Of a stretch of 64,000 nt of DNA, positions 8,220 to 16,731 are shown in pieces (the stretch's first letter is position 1; the number at the start of each line of letters is the position of its first letter). A program made the position numbers and the translations under genes. Source of the DNA: Subtercola sp. Z020 (GTDB lineage: Bacteria; Actinomycetota; Actinomycetes; Actinomycetales; Microbacteriaceae); assembly GCF_002931235.1 (NCBI RefSeq), contig NZ_PSTT01000121.1, positions 1-64,000 on the forward strand, read 5' to 3'. The notes under the pieces were generated by a model that made no database searches, was not told where the DNA came from, and saw only the letters and a program-made list of their open reading frames with translations.

Positions 8220-9691
8220 CCGATCCGCGCGAGAGCGAGCTGCTCGCATCCGTGCCCACCGGGCTGCTCATCAACGGCGCGTGGCGTGAGGCAGTGGGAG
8301 GCAGGACCGTCGCAGTGAACGACCCAGCCACTGGCGACGTCATCCGCGAGATTGCCGACGCGAGCGTCGATGACGGCATCGCGGCGATGAATGCCGCGGC
8401 CGATGCGTTCCCATCGTGGGCGGCGACGCCGGCACGTGAGCGTGCCGAGATCCTCCGCCGGGCGTTCGACCTCCTACAGGAGCGCACAGAAGACGTTGCG
8501 CTGCTCATGACGCTCGAGATGGGCAAGCCCCTCGCCGAGGCGCGGGGCGAGGTCGCGTACGGCGGCGAGTTCCTCCGCTGGTTCAGCGAGATCACCGCTC
8601 ACACCCAGGGCCGTTACGGCGCGAATCCCGAGGGCACCGGCCACATGATCGTCACCCATCACCCGGTCGGCCCTTGCTACCTCATCACTCCATGGAACTT
8701 TCCGCTGGCGATGGCGACCCGCAAGATCGCGCCTGCGCTTGCTGCGGGCTGCACGGTCGTGATCAAGCCCGCGACGCTCACCCCGCTCACGACGATGTTC
8801 TTCGCGCAGATACTGCAGGACGCCGGTCTCCCCGCCGGTGTCGTCAACGTCATCACGACAACAGACACCGGCCCGGTCTCGGAGCGCATCATCTCCGATC
8901 CGCGCCTACGAAAGCTTTCCTTCACGGGCTCCAACCCGGTCGGTGTGAAGCTGCTGCAGCAGGCCGCGCCCAGCGTGCTCCGCACCTCGATGGAGCTCGG
9001 CGGCAACGCTCCCTTCGTCGTTTTCGACGACGCCGATCTCGACAAGGCGGTCGAAGGGGCGATGCTCGCAAAATTCCGCAACATGGGCCAGGCGTGCACC
9101 GCGGCGAACCGATTCATTGTGCACCGCTCGATCGTCGGGGAATTCACGCGCCGGGTCACCGAGCGCGTGCGCAGTATGAAGGTGGGCCGTGGCACGGAGG
9201 AGGGCGTGCAGATCGGACCCCTCATCGACGACCGCGCGGTCGTCAAGGCCAGGACCTTGGTGGAGGATGCCGTAGAGCGCGGCGCTGTCGTCACCGCCGG
9301 CGGGGCCGGGATGGACGGCCCTGGCACCTTTTTTCAGCCGACCGTCATCGCCGACGTTCAGCCGGGGAGTGACATCCTGCGCGAAGAGATCTTCGGACCC
9401 GTGCTCGCGATCATCCCTTTCGACGACGAGGACGACGCCGTGCGGCTCGCCAATGACACCGAATACGGGCTCGTCTCCTACGTCTTCACCGAGTCGATCG
9501 TGCGCGGGCAACGCATGATCGACCGACTCGAGACTGGAATGATGGGCCTCAACGTCGGTGTCGTCTCCAATGCCGCGGCCCCGTTTGGTGGCTGGAAGCA
9601 GTCCGGTCTCGGCCGCGAGGGCGGCGACGAGGGCATCCACGAATATCTGCAGACGAAGTACACCTTGACGGCTAGCCCCCTTCCGGCCTGA
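8216..9691 (+). CDS. NAD(P)-dependent aldehyde dehydrogenase, succinate-semialdehyde dehydrogenase type
   Basis: This 491-residue cytosolic enzyme oxidises an aldehyde to its acid. Visible signatures are ITPWNFPLAMATRK (nucleotide site), SFTGSNPVGVKLL, the general-base Glu in MELGGNAPF near residue 260, and the catalytic Cys in GQACTAANRF near residue 297. The GabD-like consensus is strong. Relatives of this branch also act on aromatic aldehydes. Its start overlaps the mobA stop (ATGA), so the two proteins should be made together. An aromatic aldehyde oxidised here could supply the hydroxybenzoate for MobA. Genuine succinate-semialdehyde dehydrogenase activity is the alternative. Confidence 0.88.
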   Translation: MTDPRESELLASVPTGLLINGAWREAVGGRTVAVNDPATGDVIREIADASVDDGIAAMNAAADAFPSWAATPARERAEILRRAFDLLQERTEDVALLMTLEMGKPLAEARGEVAYGGEFLRWFSEITAHTQGRYGANPEGTGHMIVTHHPVGPCYLITPWNFPLAMATRKIAPALAAGCTVVIKPATLTPLTTMFFAQILQDAGLPAGVVNVITTTDTGPVSERIISDPRLRKLSFTGSNPVGVKLLQQAAPSVLRTSMELGGNAPFVVFDDADLDKAVEGAMLAKFRNMGQACTAANRFIVHRSIVGEFTRRVTERVRSMKVGRGTEEGVQIGPLIDDRAVVKARTLVEDAVERGAVVTAGGAGMDGPGTFFQPTVIADVQPGSDILREEIFGPVLAIIPFDDEDDAVRLANDTEYGLVSYVFTESIVRGQRMIDRLETGMMGLNVGVVSNAAAPFGGWKQSGLGREGGDEGIHEYLQTKYTLTASPLPA

Positions 9692-9722
9692 TCATTCCGC
9701 ATCGACGGGCGCGGAGGCGGAG

Positions 9723-11174
9723 TCAGGCATCGACGCGGCCGCCCACACGGATGGCGGGGTCGTTCAGGGCGTCTTCGGGCACGTTCAGGTCTCTGCCGCC
9801 GGGCTCAGCGATGGTGAAGGTCGTGAGCACGGTGATGAGGCAGAGCAGGGAGAGATAGCCGGCGATCGGTATCCACGCACCGATACCGGCACCCGGCACG
9901 CCCGGGCCGCCCTCTGCGGTGATGGAGAGGGAGAGGATCAGTGCTCCGAGAAGCGGGGCGATTCCGCCGGCGAGTACAGCCGAGACTTCGCGAGCGGTGG
10001 CTACCCCGAGATAGCGCTGGCGCGAACCGAACAGCTCGCACATGAAGGCGCTCTGCGAACCGAACATGCCCCACGAACCGATCCCCAGCGCAAGGGTCAC
10101 CGCCACGATGATCAACACGGTGTTGCCGGTGCTGAGCAGATACCAGAGCGGGAAGGCTGTCACGAGCTGGTAGATGGCGAACGCGCGATACACCTTGACC
10201 CGTCCGTATCGGTCGGTGAGGCGCCCGGCGATCGGCACGACGACAGCGCCGAGCGAGGCGGCGAAGACGAGGGAGAGGGCACCGATCGGTCCGGTGACAC
10301 CGACGGCTGCGCTGGTGACGTACGCCACGGCGAGTGCCTGGAAGATGGACGACGATCCGTTCTCTGCCATACGGATGCCGATGCCACGCAGCACCGTGCC
10401 CCGAGAGACCGTGAGCAGGCTGCGGATGGGGGTCCGGTCGATCTCGTCGTGAGCCTGGAGCTTCTTGAACGTGGGCGATTCTTTGAGGCGGAGCCGGATG
10501 AAGATCGCTGCGACAAGGAGGAGCGCGCTGGCGAGAAAGGGGATGCGCCAGAGCCAGGTGTCGGTGATGGGAATGGTCTGGCTGACGTTGAAGAGGAGGA
10601 AGTAGACGAGCGCGGCTGCGACGGTACCGATCTGGATGCTCATGAACGGGAGGGACGCCCAGAATCCGCGTTCTGTGGCGGGCGCTGATTCGGTCATGAT
10701 GATCGATGCGCCGGCCATCTCGGCACCCGCACCGAGGCCCTGCAGCATCCGTAGCGCCACCAGGAGTATCGGGGCGAGGATTCCCACTCCGCCCCACCAG
10801 TCGCCGGGATGGGAGTTGTAGGTCGGCAGGAGGCCGATGAGCGTGCTCGAACCGCCCATCAACAGGATCGTGACGACGAGGACGAACTTGCGTCCGACCT
10901 TGTCGCCGATGCGGCCGAAGACGATGCCGCCGAGCGGCCGCACCGCGAATCCCAGGAAGTAGGTTGCAAAGCTCAGGATGAGGCCGGTCGCCGGGTTCGC
11001 AGAAGGAAAGAACAGTGGGCCGAAGATGAGTGCCGAGGCCAGGCTGTAGAGGGCGAAGTCGTAGTACTCGAGCGCGCTGCCGATGCTGCTGCCGAGTGCG
11101 GCTCGACGGAGGTCTGCGCGCGTGATCCCGGGGATGGGGGTATCGAGGGTCGTAACGTCGTTGTCAGTGGACAT
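9723..11174 (-). CDS. MFS transporter of the MHS family
   Basis: This 483-residue membrane protein has about 12 helices. It carries the MHS signature GSSIGSALEYYDFALYSLAS and the inter-helix loop FGRIGDKVGRKFVLV. It is the last gene of an operon with CoA-transferase and enoyl-CoA hydratase, 51 bases after the hydratase stop. That placement suggests it imports the carboxylic acid which the CoA-transferase activates. The start ATG at 11174 follows AGGTAGAAC. It converges on the aldehyde dehydrogenase with only 31 bases between their stops. Confidence 0.9.
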   Translation of the reverse strand: MSTDNDVTTLDTPIPGITRADLRRAALGSSIGSALEYYDFALYSLASALIFGPLFFPSANPATGLILSFATYFLGFAVRPLGGIVFGRIGDKVGRKFVLVVTILLMGGSSTLIGLLPTYNSHPGDWWGGVGILAPILLVALRMLQGLGAGAEMAGASIIMTESAPATERGFWASLPFMSIQIGTVAAALVYFLLFNVSQTIPITDTWLWRIPFLASALLLVAAIFIRLRLKESPTFKKLQAHDEIDRTPIRSLLTVSRGTVLRGIGIRMAENGSSSIFQALAVAYVTSAAVGVTGPIGALSLVFAASLGAVVVPIAGRLTDRYGRVKVYRAFAIYQLVTAFPLWYLLSTGNTVLIIVAVTLALGIGSWGMFGSQSAFMCELFGSRQRYLGVATAREVSAVLAGGIAPLLGALILSLSITAEGGPGVPGAGIGAWIPIAGYLSLLCLITVLTTFTIAEPGGRDLNVPEDALNDPAIRVGGRVDA

Positions 11175-11225
11175 GTTCTACCTATTCTCTGCTCAGGGTG
11201 TAATGGCGGGATGGACCGAGTGCGG

Positions 11226-12020
11226 TCATTCCCCGGTGAAGCGCGGCGCCGTCTTGTTCAGGAACGAGGTGACGCCCTCGGCGAAGTCGGCGGTCGCGGC
11301 TGTGTAACCGCTGGCGAGTGCTTCGAGAGTTGAGGAGGGTGCGCTTAGCGAGGCGGCGCGGACCAGCTGTTTAGAGACCTGCACGGCGAGGGGAGCGCCG
11401 CCCAGGAGGTCTGCCGTCAGCTGTTCGACGGCCTCATCGAGCGTGTTGCTGGGGTGGTGCTCTGAGATGAGCCCCCAGCTCAGCGCTGTGGGCGCATCGA
11501 TCTGGCGGCGGGCGAGGATGAGCTGTTTCGCTCGGGACTCGCCGACGATGCGGGTGAGTCTCTCTGTGCCTCCCCAGCCGGGGATGGTGCCGAGTCCGGT
11601 CTCGGGCAGGCCGAAGCGCGCCGAATCCGCTGCCACACGGAAGTCGCAGCACAGGGCGAGTTCGAGGCCTCCGCCGATGGCGACTCCGTCGACGACGGCG
11701 ATGGTGGGTTGACGGAGCTCTGCGAGCAGGGTGAAGACACGATGGCCCTCGGCGATCCACGTCTGCCACATCTGCTGCGGCGTGAACTCGGAGAACTGAC
11801 GGATGTCCGCTCCGACCGAGAAGGCGCGGTCGCCGGCGGAACGGAGCACGACGGCTCGGGCATCTGACGTGCGGATCTCCGTCAGGGCCGATTCGAGCTG
11901 CTGCACCATCTCCATGGTCAGGGCGTTGAGCTTCGCGGGGCGGTCGATGAGAACCTCTGCGACCCCTCGTTCATCGATGGACACGGCGATGCGGCCGTTC
12001 GTCACGGTCTGTTCGGTCAT
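11226..12020 (-). CDS. Enoyl-CoA hydratase/isomerase family protein
   Basis: This 264-residue crotonase-fold enzyme hydrates or isomerises an enoyl-CoA. The oxyanion-hole segment FSVGADIRQFSE and both catalytic-Glu blocks, GGGLELALCCDF and PETGLGTIPGWGGTERL, are intact, so true hydratase chemistry is plausible. The start overlaps the stop of the CoA-transferase by ATGA (12017-12020), showing coupling. With the transporter downstream the likely route is uptake, CoA transfer, then hydration of a short unsaturated acid. Which acid is unknown. Confidence 0.9.
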   Translation of the reverse strand: MTEQTVTNGRIAVSIDERGVAEVLIDRPAKLNALTMEMVQQLESALTEIRTSDARAVVLRSAGDRAFSVGADIRQFSEFTPQQMWQTWIAEGHRVFTLLAELRQPTIAVVDGVAIGGGLELALCCDFRVAADSARFGLPETGLGTIPGWGGTERLTRIVGESRAKQLILARRQIDAPTALSWGLISEHHPSNTLDEAVEQLTADLLGGAPLAVQVSKQLVRAASLSAPSSTLEALASGYTAATADFAEGVTSFLNKTAPRFTGE

Positions 12021-13678
12021 GAGAGGGCTGATCCTTCCCGGGCGAAGCCCGACTCCTGTTGGAGGAGTTTCGTCATGACGCGAGAGTTCCGCTGATGCTC
12101 GGGCAGCTCGAGGCCGAGCGGGCCCGGGCGGAACAGCCGTGCATCCATCTGGCGCAGGTCGGGGGCAACCGCGAGGGGGAATTCACTGCGGTCGAGTACG
12201 TCGCGTTCGAGGTTGGCACCCGGGGCGACCTCGACGACGGTCAGACCGCTCGGGCGCAACTCGAGCACGGCACGTTCCGTGATGTAGGTGACCCGCTGCC
12301 CCGTTTCGAGAGCGCGGCGGCCGGAGAAAGTCACCTGCTGGACCTTGTTCACGAGCTTGGTGTGGGGTCCGTCGCGTCGGATGTCGAGACGGCCGTCGGT
12401 GATCGCTATGTCACGGCGACCGGCCGTCAACGAGCCGACGAAGACGATGTTCCGAGCGGCCGAGGTGATGTCGGCGAACCCGCCGACGCCGGCTGTGACG
12501 TGGCGCCGGCCGGGCAGGTAGTGCACGTTGACGCTGCCCTCCTGGTCGATCTCGAGGAACGAGAGGAGGGTGCGATCGAAGCCTGCGCCCTGCAGCAGGG
12601 TGAACTGGTCGCTGCTCGGCATGATGGCGTCTGGATTCTGGGCCACACCGAAGACGAAGTCCAGCAGCGGTATGCCGCCGACGGCACCCTGTTCGATGAC
12701 CCAGCTCACCGCATCGGCATGCCCTTCCTCGAGGAGGATGTGCGGTACGAGTGCTGAGACACCGAAGCCCAGGTTCACGATCTCACCGTCACGGAGTTCC
12801 AGTGCTGCCCGCCGGGCCATGATCTTCTCCAGCGAGAAGGCCGGAGCTTCGAGCGCCGAGAGTGGTCGCCGCAACTGGCCCGAGATGGCGGGGTCGTAGA
12901 AGGTGTTCGTCGTCTGCATCTGATCGGGAACGACGACGATCGCGTCGACGAGTATGCCCGGAACCCGTACGCTCTGCGGCGGGATCGAGCCGGCGCTGGC
13001 GAGACGCTTGACCTGCGCGATCACCAGGCCGCCGTTGTTGTGCGCTGCGTAGGCGAGATCGAGGGCGCCCAGTGGCGAGGCCTCTTCTTCGAAGGAGAGA
13101 TTGCCACCCTCGTCGGCGGTGGTGGCCCTGATGATCGCGACGTCTGGTCGGAGAGCTTCGAAGAACAGCCATTCCTCACCGCGACGTTCGGTCACCTCGA
13201 TGAGATCGTGCGGAGTCGTGTCATTCATCCGCGCGCCCTGGCGCCGCGGGTCGACGAAGGTGTCGAGGCCCACTGTGGTCAGGACACCCGGCTGTCGGGC
13301 CGCACCTGCGCGATGCATCTGGTAGATGACGCCCGAGGGGAGGTTGAAGGCCTCGACGCGGTTCTCTTCGACCATCGCCCAGATCTTCGGGGGTGTGATG
13401 GAGGAGGGTCCTGAGGGGAGCGAGCCGGCGATGATGCGTCTGAGTAACCCGGGCTCCGCCAAGTGATCCACGCCGGTGATGCCCGAGGTGTCGCCGGCTG
13501 CGATGGGATGAACGGAGGTGATGTTCCTGGGGGAGCCCGTTTCGGCGAACCGCAGGCCGATGCCGGCCAGGGTCGCATCGGGACAGCCGAGCCCCGAGGA
13601 GGAACTCACGGAGACCGTGTCTTCGTCGCTCACGAGGTCAGCTGCCTCGCGAGGGGTGAGTATGGGCTTCTTCGTCAT
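12017..13678 (-). CDS. Fused acyl-CoA:acetate/propionate CoA-transferase (class I)
   Basis: This 553-residue protein carries both CoA-transferase halves in one chain, as in propionate CoA-transferase and YdiF. The N-terminal half includes LTPREAADLVSDEDTVSVSS. The C-terminal half holds the catalytic Glu in VIEQGAVGGIP near residue 345, followed by FTLLQGAGFDRTLLSFLEID. The start MTKKPILTPREA at 13678 is the ATG matching the family N-terminus. Readings from 13780 would pass through the operator at 13757-13768. It heads an operon with enoyl-CoA hydratase and an MHS transporter. Two LacI-type operators lie upstream, and a LacI gene precedes it on the same strand. Confidence 0.88.
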   Translation of the reverse strand: MTKKPILTPREAADLVSDEDTVSVSSSSGLGCPDATLAGIGLRFAETGSPRNITSVHPIAAGDTSGITGVDHLAEPGLLRRIIAGSLPSGPSSITPPKIWAMVEENRVEAFNLPSGVIYQMHRAGAARQPGVLTTVGLDTFVDPRRQGARMNDTTPHDLIEVTERRGEEWLFFEALRPDVAIIRATTADEGGNLSFEEEASPLGALDLAYAAHNNGGLVIAQVKRLASAGSIPPQSVRVPGILVDAIVVVPDQMQTTNTFYDPAISGQLRRPLSALEAPAFSLEKIMARRAALELRDGEIVNLGFGVSALVPHILLEEGHADAVSWVIEQGAVGGIPLLDFVFGVAQNPDAIMPSSDQFTLLQGAGFDRTLLSFLEIDQEGSVNVHYLPGRRHVTAGVGGFADITSAARNIVFVGSLTAGRRDIAITDGRLDIRRDGPHTKLVNKVQQVTFSGRRALETGQRVTYITERAVLELRPSGLTVVEVAPGANLERDVLDRSEFPLAVAPDLRQMDARLFRPGPLGLELPEHQRNSRVMTKLLQQESGFAREGSALS

Positions 13679-13756
13679 TGAGGTGCTCTCGATCCGGCTG
13701 ATCCATTGCGGAACCGATCTTTCGTCGATCCGATGATGGATGAATCTACGCTTTAC

Positions 13757-13768
13757 TGGATCGATCCA
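13757..13768. promoter_or_regulatory. LacI-type operator TGGATCGATCCA
   Basis: This perfect 12-base palindrome with a central CG, as usual for LacI-family operators, lies 79 bases upstream of the CoA-transferase start. On the minus strand it falls just downstream of TTGCAC (13775-13780), a possible -35 element, so binding would block the promoter. Confidence 0.6.
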
Positions 13769-13822
13769 CAAGCCGTGCAAGAGATATTTGGGCGCTTTCG
13801 ATAATTATTGCCCGTGATGTGG

Positions 13823-13834
13823 TAGATCGATCCA
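13823..13834. promoter_or_regulatory. Second LacI-type operator TAGATCGATCCA
   Basis: This site differs from 13757-13768 at one position and lies 66 bases from it centre to centre, between the CoA-transferase start and the end of the upstream LacI gene. Paired sites suggest repression by looping through a LacI tetramer or two dimers. Confidence 0.55.
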
Positions 13835-13859
13835 GTGAGGTCGGTCGGCACAGCAGGTG

Positions 13860-14885
13860 CTATCCGTGGCGCGGTCGCCAGGAGACTGTCGAGGCCCGAA
13901 TCCTCAGCTGTGGCTCGATCAGCGTGTGCGAGTACGACTCGGGAACACCTTCGGCGATGCGTCGGAGGAGAAGTTCGCCGCACGCCAGACCGATGGCGCT
14001 CGGGAAGGTCGCGACAGTTGTCAGTGGCGGAACCTGGTGCTCCGAACCCGGGATGTCGTCGAACGCGGCGACGGCGATGTCCGTACCGGGCCGGAGGCCT
14101 CGCGCGTGGAGTTCGGCGTATACTCCGACGGCGATCACGTCGCTGTAGGCGACGATCACGTCGGGAAGGGTGCCGCCGTCGAGGAGCCTGGCCGTGGCGC
14201 GGGCCCCGTCGGAAGCGTTCGTGTGACTGGTGATCCGCTGCTCGGGCACGACTTCGATTCCTGCGCCGGATACCGAACGCGTGAATCCGTCGATCCGTTC
14301 CAGGCCGGCCGAGGTGGAAGCCGGCCCGCCGAGGATCGAGACAGAGCGCGCCCCCAGAGACGAGATGTGGGCGCCGAGCAGTTCCCCGGCGCGGATGTTG
14401 TCGGCTCCGACGTAGTCGTGCTCGAGGCCGAAGTGCCTGGCCAGGAGCACGAAGGGTACCTGCGATCCCCGAAGCAGCAGGTCCATCTTCGCGGGCTCCG
14501 TCTCGGCCGCGGGGAGAAGGACCAACCCGTCGACACCTCGCTCGAAAAGCCTCTCGATCTGGGTCTCCTGCCGGCGGAGGTCGTCTCGGCTGTAGCAGAG
14601 CAGCAGGGTGTACCCGGCCTCGTAGGCTGCGCCCTCGAGCGACATGGCCAACTCGGCGAAGTACTCGTTCCTGATCTCTGTCACGACGAGCCCGAGAGCC
14701 ATCGACTTCTGGCTGCGAAGGGTGGCTGCCTGTCGGTTGTAGACATAGCCCAACTCGAGCATCGAGGCCCTGACCCGCTTCTTGGTGACCTCGGGGATGC
14801 TCGGATCGTCGTTGAGCACGAGCGACGCAGTGGAGCGGCTCACGCCCGCGTGCTCGCTGACGTCTTTGAGAGTGATGCGACCCAT
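13860..14885 (-). CDS. LacI-family transcriptional regulator
   Basis: This 341-residue repressor has an N-terminal LacI helix-turn-helix and hinge (ITLKDVSEHAGVSRSTASLVLN, then YNRQAATLRSQKS) in residues 3-60. A periplasmic-binding-protein-like effector domain follows (GLVVTEIRNEYFAELA, DGLVLLPA, AFDDIPGSEHQVPPLTTV). It follows the other LacI gene with a 4-base gap. The CoA-transferase operon lies 181 bases further on, so I infer it controls the sites at 13757 and 13823. LacI proteins usually sense sugars, but here the ligand could be a carboxylic acid or its CoA ester. Confidence 0.9.
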   Translation of the reverse strand: MGRITLKDVSEHAGVSRSTASLVLNDDPSIPEVTKKRVRASMLELGYVYNRQAATLRSQKSMALGLVVTEIRNEYFAELAMSLEGAAYEAGYTLLLCYSRDDLRRQETQIERLFERGVDGLVLLPAAETEPAKMDLLLRGSQVPFVLLARHFGLEHDYVGADNIRAGELLGAHISSLGARSVSILGGPASTSAGLERIDGFTRSVSGAGIEVVPEQRITSHTNASDGARATARLLDGGTLPDVIVAYSDVIAVGVYAELHARGLRPGTDIAVAAFDDIPGSEHQVPPLTTVATFPSAIGLACGELLLRRIAEGVPESYSHTLIEPQLRIRASTVSWRPRHG

Positions 14886-14889
14886 GGTG

Positions 14890-15909
14890 CTACCTTCCCG
14901 GTGTGGAGGTGGAGTCCCGGATCACGAGATCTGCCGTCACGATGACCGGCTCGGGCGTCTCGGGCGAATGAAGGCGTGCCTGCAGGAGCTTCCATGCTCC
15001 CGACCCGACCACCGAGGTGGGACTTCGAACGGTCGTGAGTGCGGGCCGGACGTGTCGCGTCAGCGGGATGTCGTCGAAGCCCGTGACAGAGATGTCGTCA
15101 GGGACTCGAACGCCCAGGTCGCCCAGCCTGGTCATGACGCTGACGGCCGAGAGGTCGTTGAAGCAGACGATGGCTGATGCCCCCGTCGCGAGCAGATCCT
15201 CCACCGCGTCGGCCGCCGTCTCCAGCGATCCGTCACCTTCGATGCGCGTTGCTGCGAGACCGAGTCGACGGGCTGTCTCGACGGCCCGCCAGCGCTCCCT
15301 GTCCTGCCAGGAGAGGGACGGTCCACTGAGATACGCGACCTCGGTGTGCCCGAGCTCGAGAAGGTGGCCGCAGAGATCGAGAGTCGGCGTGAAGTTGTCC
15401 ACGGCGATGGCCGGCAAGCCGACCCCGGATTCGAGCCGGTTCACCAGAACGATGGGCTCACCTTTGTCGCCCAGCCTGCGGAGGCCGGCGTTGGAGATGC
15501 GGGATGACAGCAGGATGAGCCCGTCGACCTGGGGGCGCAGGTCGGCGACGGCTTGTTCTTCGCGATGGGGGTCGCCCCCGGTGTCGGCCAGAAGAAGCCG
15601 GAAGCCGGCAGCGCTGGCACCGATTCCGACCTGCTCGACGACGTCGTAGAAGTACGGGTTCGTCATCGACGGCATGAGGATTCCGACATTTCCCAGATGA
15701 CCGAGGGAAAGGCTCCTCGCCGCCACGTTGGGCGTGTATCCCAGCTCGGCGACCACCGCAGTGACCCTGGCGGAGAGGGATGCGCTCACGGTACCGCTTC
15801 TGGTCAGGACTCGAGACACGGTCGCTGTGGACACACCGGCCGCGTGCGCCACCTCGTTTATCGTCACGGGCGACGCTGGTTTTCGGCGGGGGCTACGGGC
15901 CTCTGCCAC
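14890..15909 (-). CDS. LacI-family transcriptional regulator
   Basis: This 339-residue repressor has the helix-turn-helix VTINEVAHAAGVSTATVSRVLTRS near residues 15-36. The sugar-binding domain includes GILMPSMTNPYFYDVVEQ, VDGLILLSSR and SVTGFDDIPLTRHVRPALTTV. It starts with GTG at 15909 after GAGAGGA. It lies 15 bases after the isomerase-like gene on the same strand, so it is probably the dedicated regulator of the DUF993-isomerase operon and the divergent SDR-glycerate kinase genes. The likely sites are at 17895-17906 and 17959-17972. Confidence 0.9.
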   Translation of the reverse strand: MAEARSPRRKPASPVTINEVAHAAGVSTATVSRVLTRSGTVSASLSARVTAVVAELGYTPNVAARSLSLGHLGNVGILMPSMTNPYFYDVVEQVGIGASAAGFRLLLADTGGDPHREEQAVADLRPQVDGLILLSSRISNAGLRRLGDKGEPIVLVNRLESGVGLPAIAVDNFTPTLDLCGHLLELGHTEVAYLSGPSLSWQDRERWRAVETARRLGLAATRIEGDGSLETAADAVEDLLATGASAIVCFNDLSAVSVMTRLGDLGVRVPDDISVTGFDDIPLTRHVRPALTTVRSPTSVVGSGAWKLLQARLHSPETPEPVIVTADLVIRDSTSTPGR

Positions 15910-15924
15910 CGGTGCGTCCTCTCG

Positions 15925-16731
15925 TCAAATGTTCCCGAAGCCATCCAGGGCTGCCTGCAGTGCCTCTTCGGGTTGCCGCGCCCACCAGAGATCGCTGAGC
16001 ACTTCGACTTCGATCAGTCCCGAGTATCCCGCGGCCTCGGCGTGGTCGACGAACGCTCTCAGGTCGATCACGCCTTCTCCGGGCATCCCTCGGCTGGACA
16101 GTTGGCCGTGGATCGGGGTGACCCAGTCGCAGACCTGCACTGAGTATATTCGGGCTCCGGCCCTGGCCACCTCTGCCGGATACGTGACATCCCAGAACAC
16201 GTGATAGGCGTCGAGTGCTATGCCGACGACGTCGACTCCGAGCTCTTCCACGAGGTCGTTCGCTTCACTGAGACTGCTGATGGCGGAGCGGTCCGCAATC
16301 ATCATGGGGTGCATGGGTTCCACGGCGAGTCTCACACCGGCGGCGGTGGCGTAGGGCGCGAGTTCGGCGAGACCGTCCCGGATCTGTCGTCTGGCGCGTT
16401 CCAGGCTCCCGCCGCGCGGGGCGCCGCACACCATCACGAGGCAGTCCGCGTCGAGCGCGTGGGCCTCGTCGATGGCGCGGCGGTTGTCGTCTCTGAGTGC
16501 TCCCACTTCGGTCGGATCGGCGTGCGTGAACATGCCGCCGCGGCAGATGCTCGACACCCGCAGTCCTGACTCCCTCATGGTGCGGGCGGCTCTGGCTGCT
16601 CCACGGTCGGCGTAGACGTTCCGCCAGAGGGCGACACCGGGTATCCCTGCAGCTGTTGCACGTCGTATGAGTTCGTCGAAACCCGTGGATCGAAGAGTGA
16701 TCGAATTGAGGCTGAAGCGGTTCACCTCCAC
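15925..16731 (-). CDS. Sugar phosphate isomerase/epimerase-like TIM barrel (AP endonuclease 2 family)
   Basis: This 268-residue protein has the xylose isomerase-like barrel fold. Metal-ligand segments typical of the family are visible: LAVEPMHPMMIADRSAIS (Glu), GIALDAYHVFWD (Asp, His), YSVQVCDW, and the final Glu in SGLIEVEVLSD. Such proteins are isomerases, epimerases or dehydratases such as IolE and IolI. The GTG at 16731 immediately follows the TAG of the DUF993 gene, with no spacer, so the two are co-translated. The substrate is unknown but presumably a keto-sugar or sugar acid. Confidence 0.87.
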   Translation of the reverse strand: MEVNRFSLNSITLRSTGFDELIRRATAAGIPGVALWRNVYADRGAARAARTMRESGLRVSSICRGGMFTHADPTEVGALRDDNRRAIDEAHALDADCLVMVCGAPRGGSLERARRQIRDGLAELAPYATAAGVRLAVEPMHPMMIADRSAISSLSEANDLVEELGVDVVGIALDAYHVFWDVTYPAEVARAGARIYSVQVCDWVTPIHGQLSSRGMPGEGVIDLRAFVDHAEAAGYSGLIEVEVLSDLWWARQPEEALQAALDGFGNI

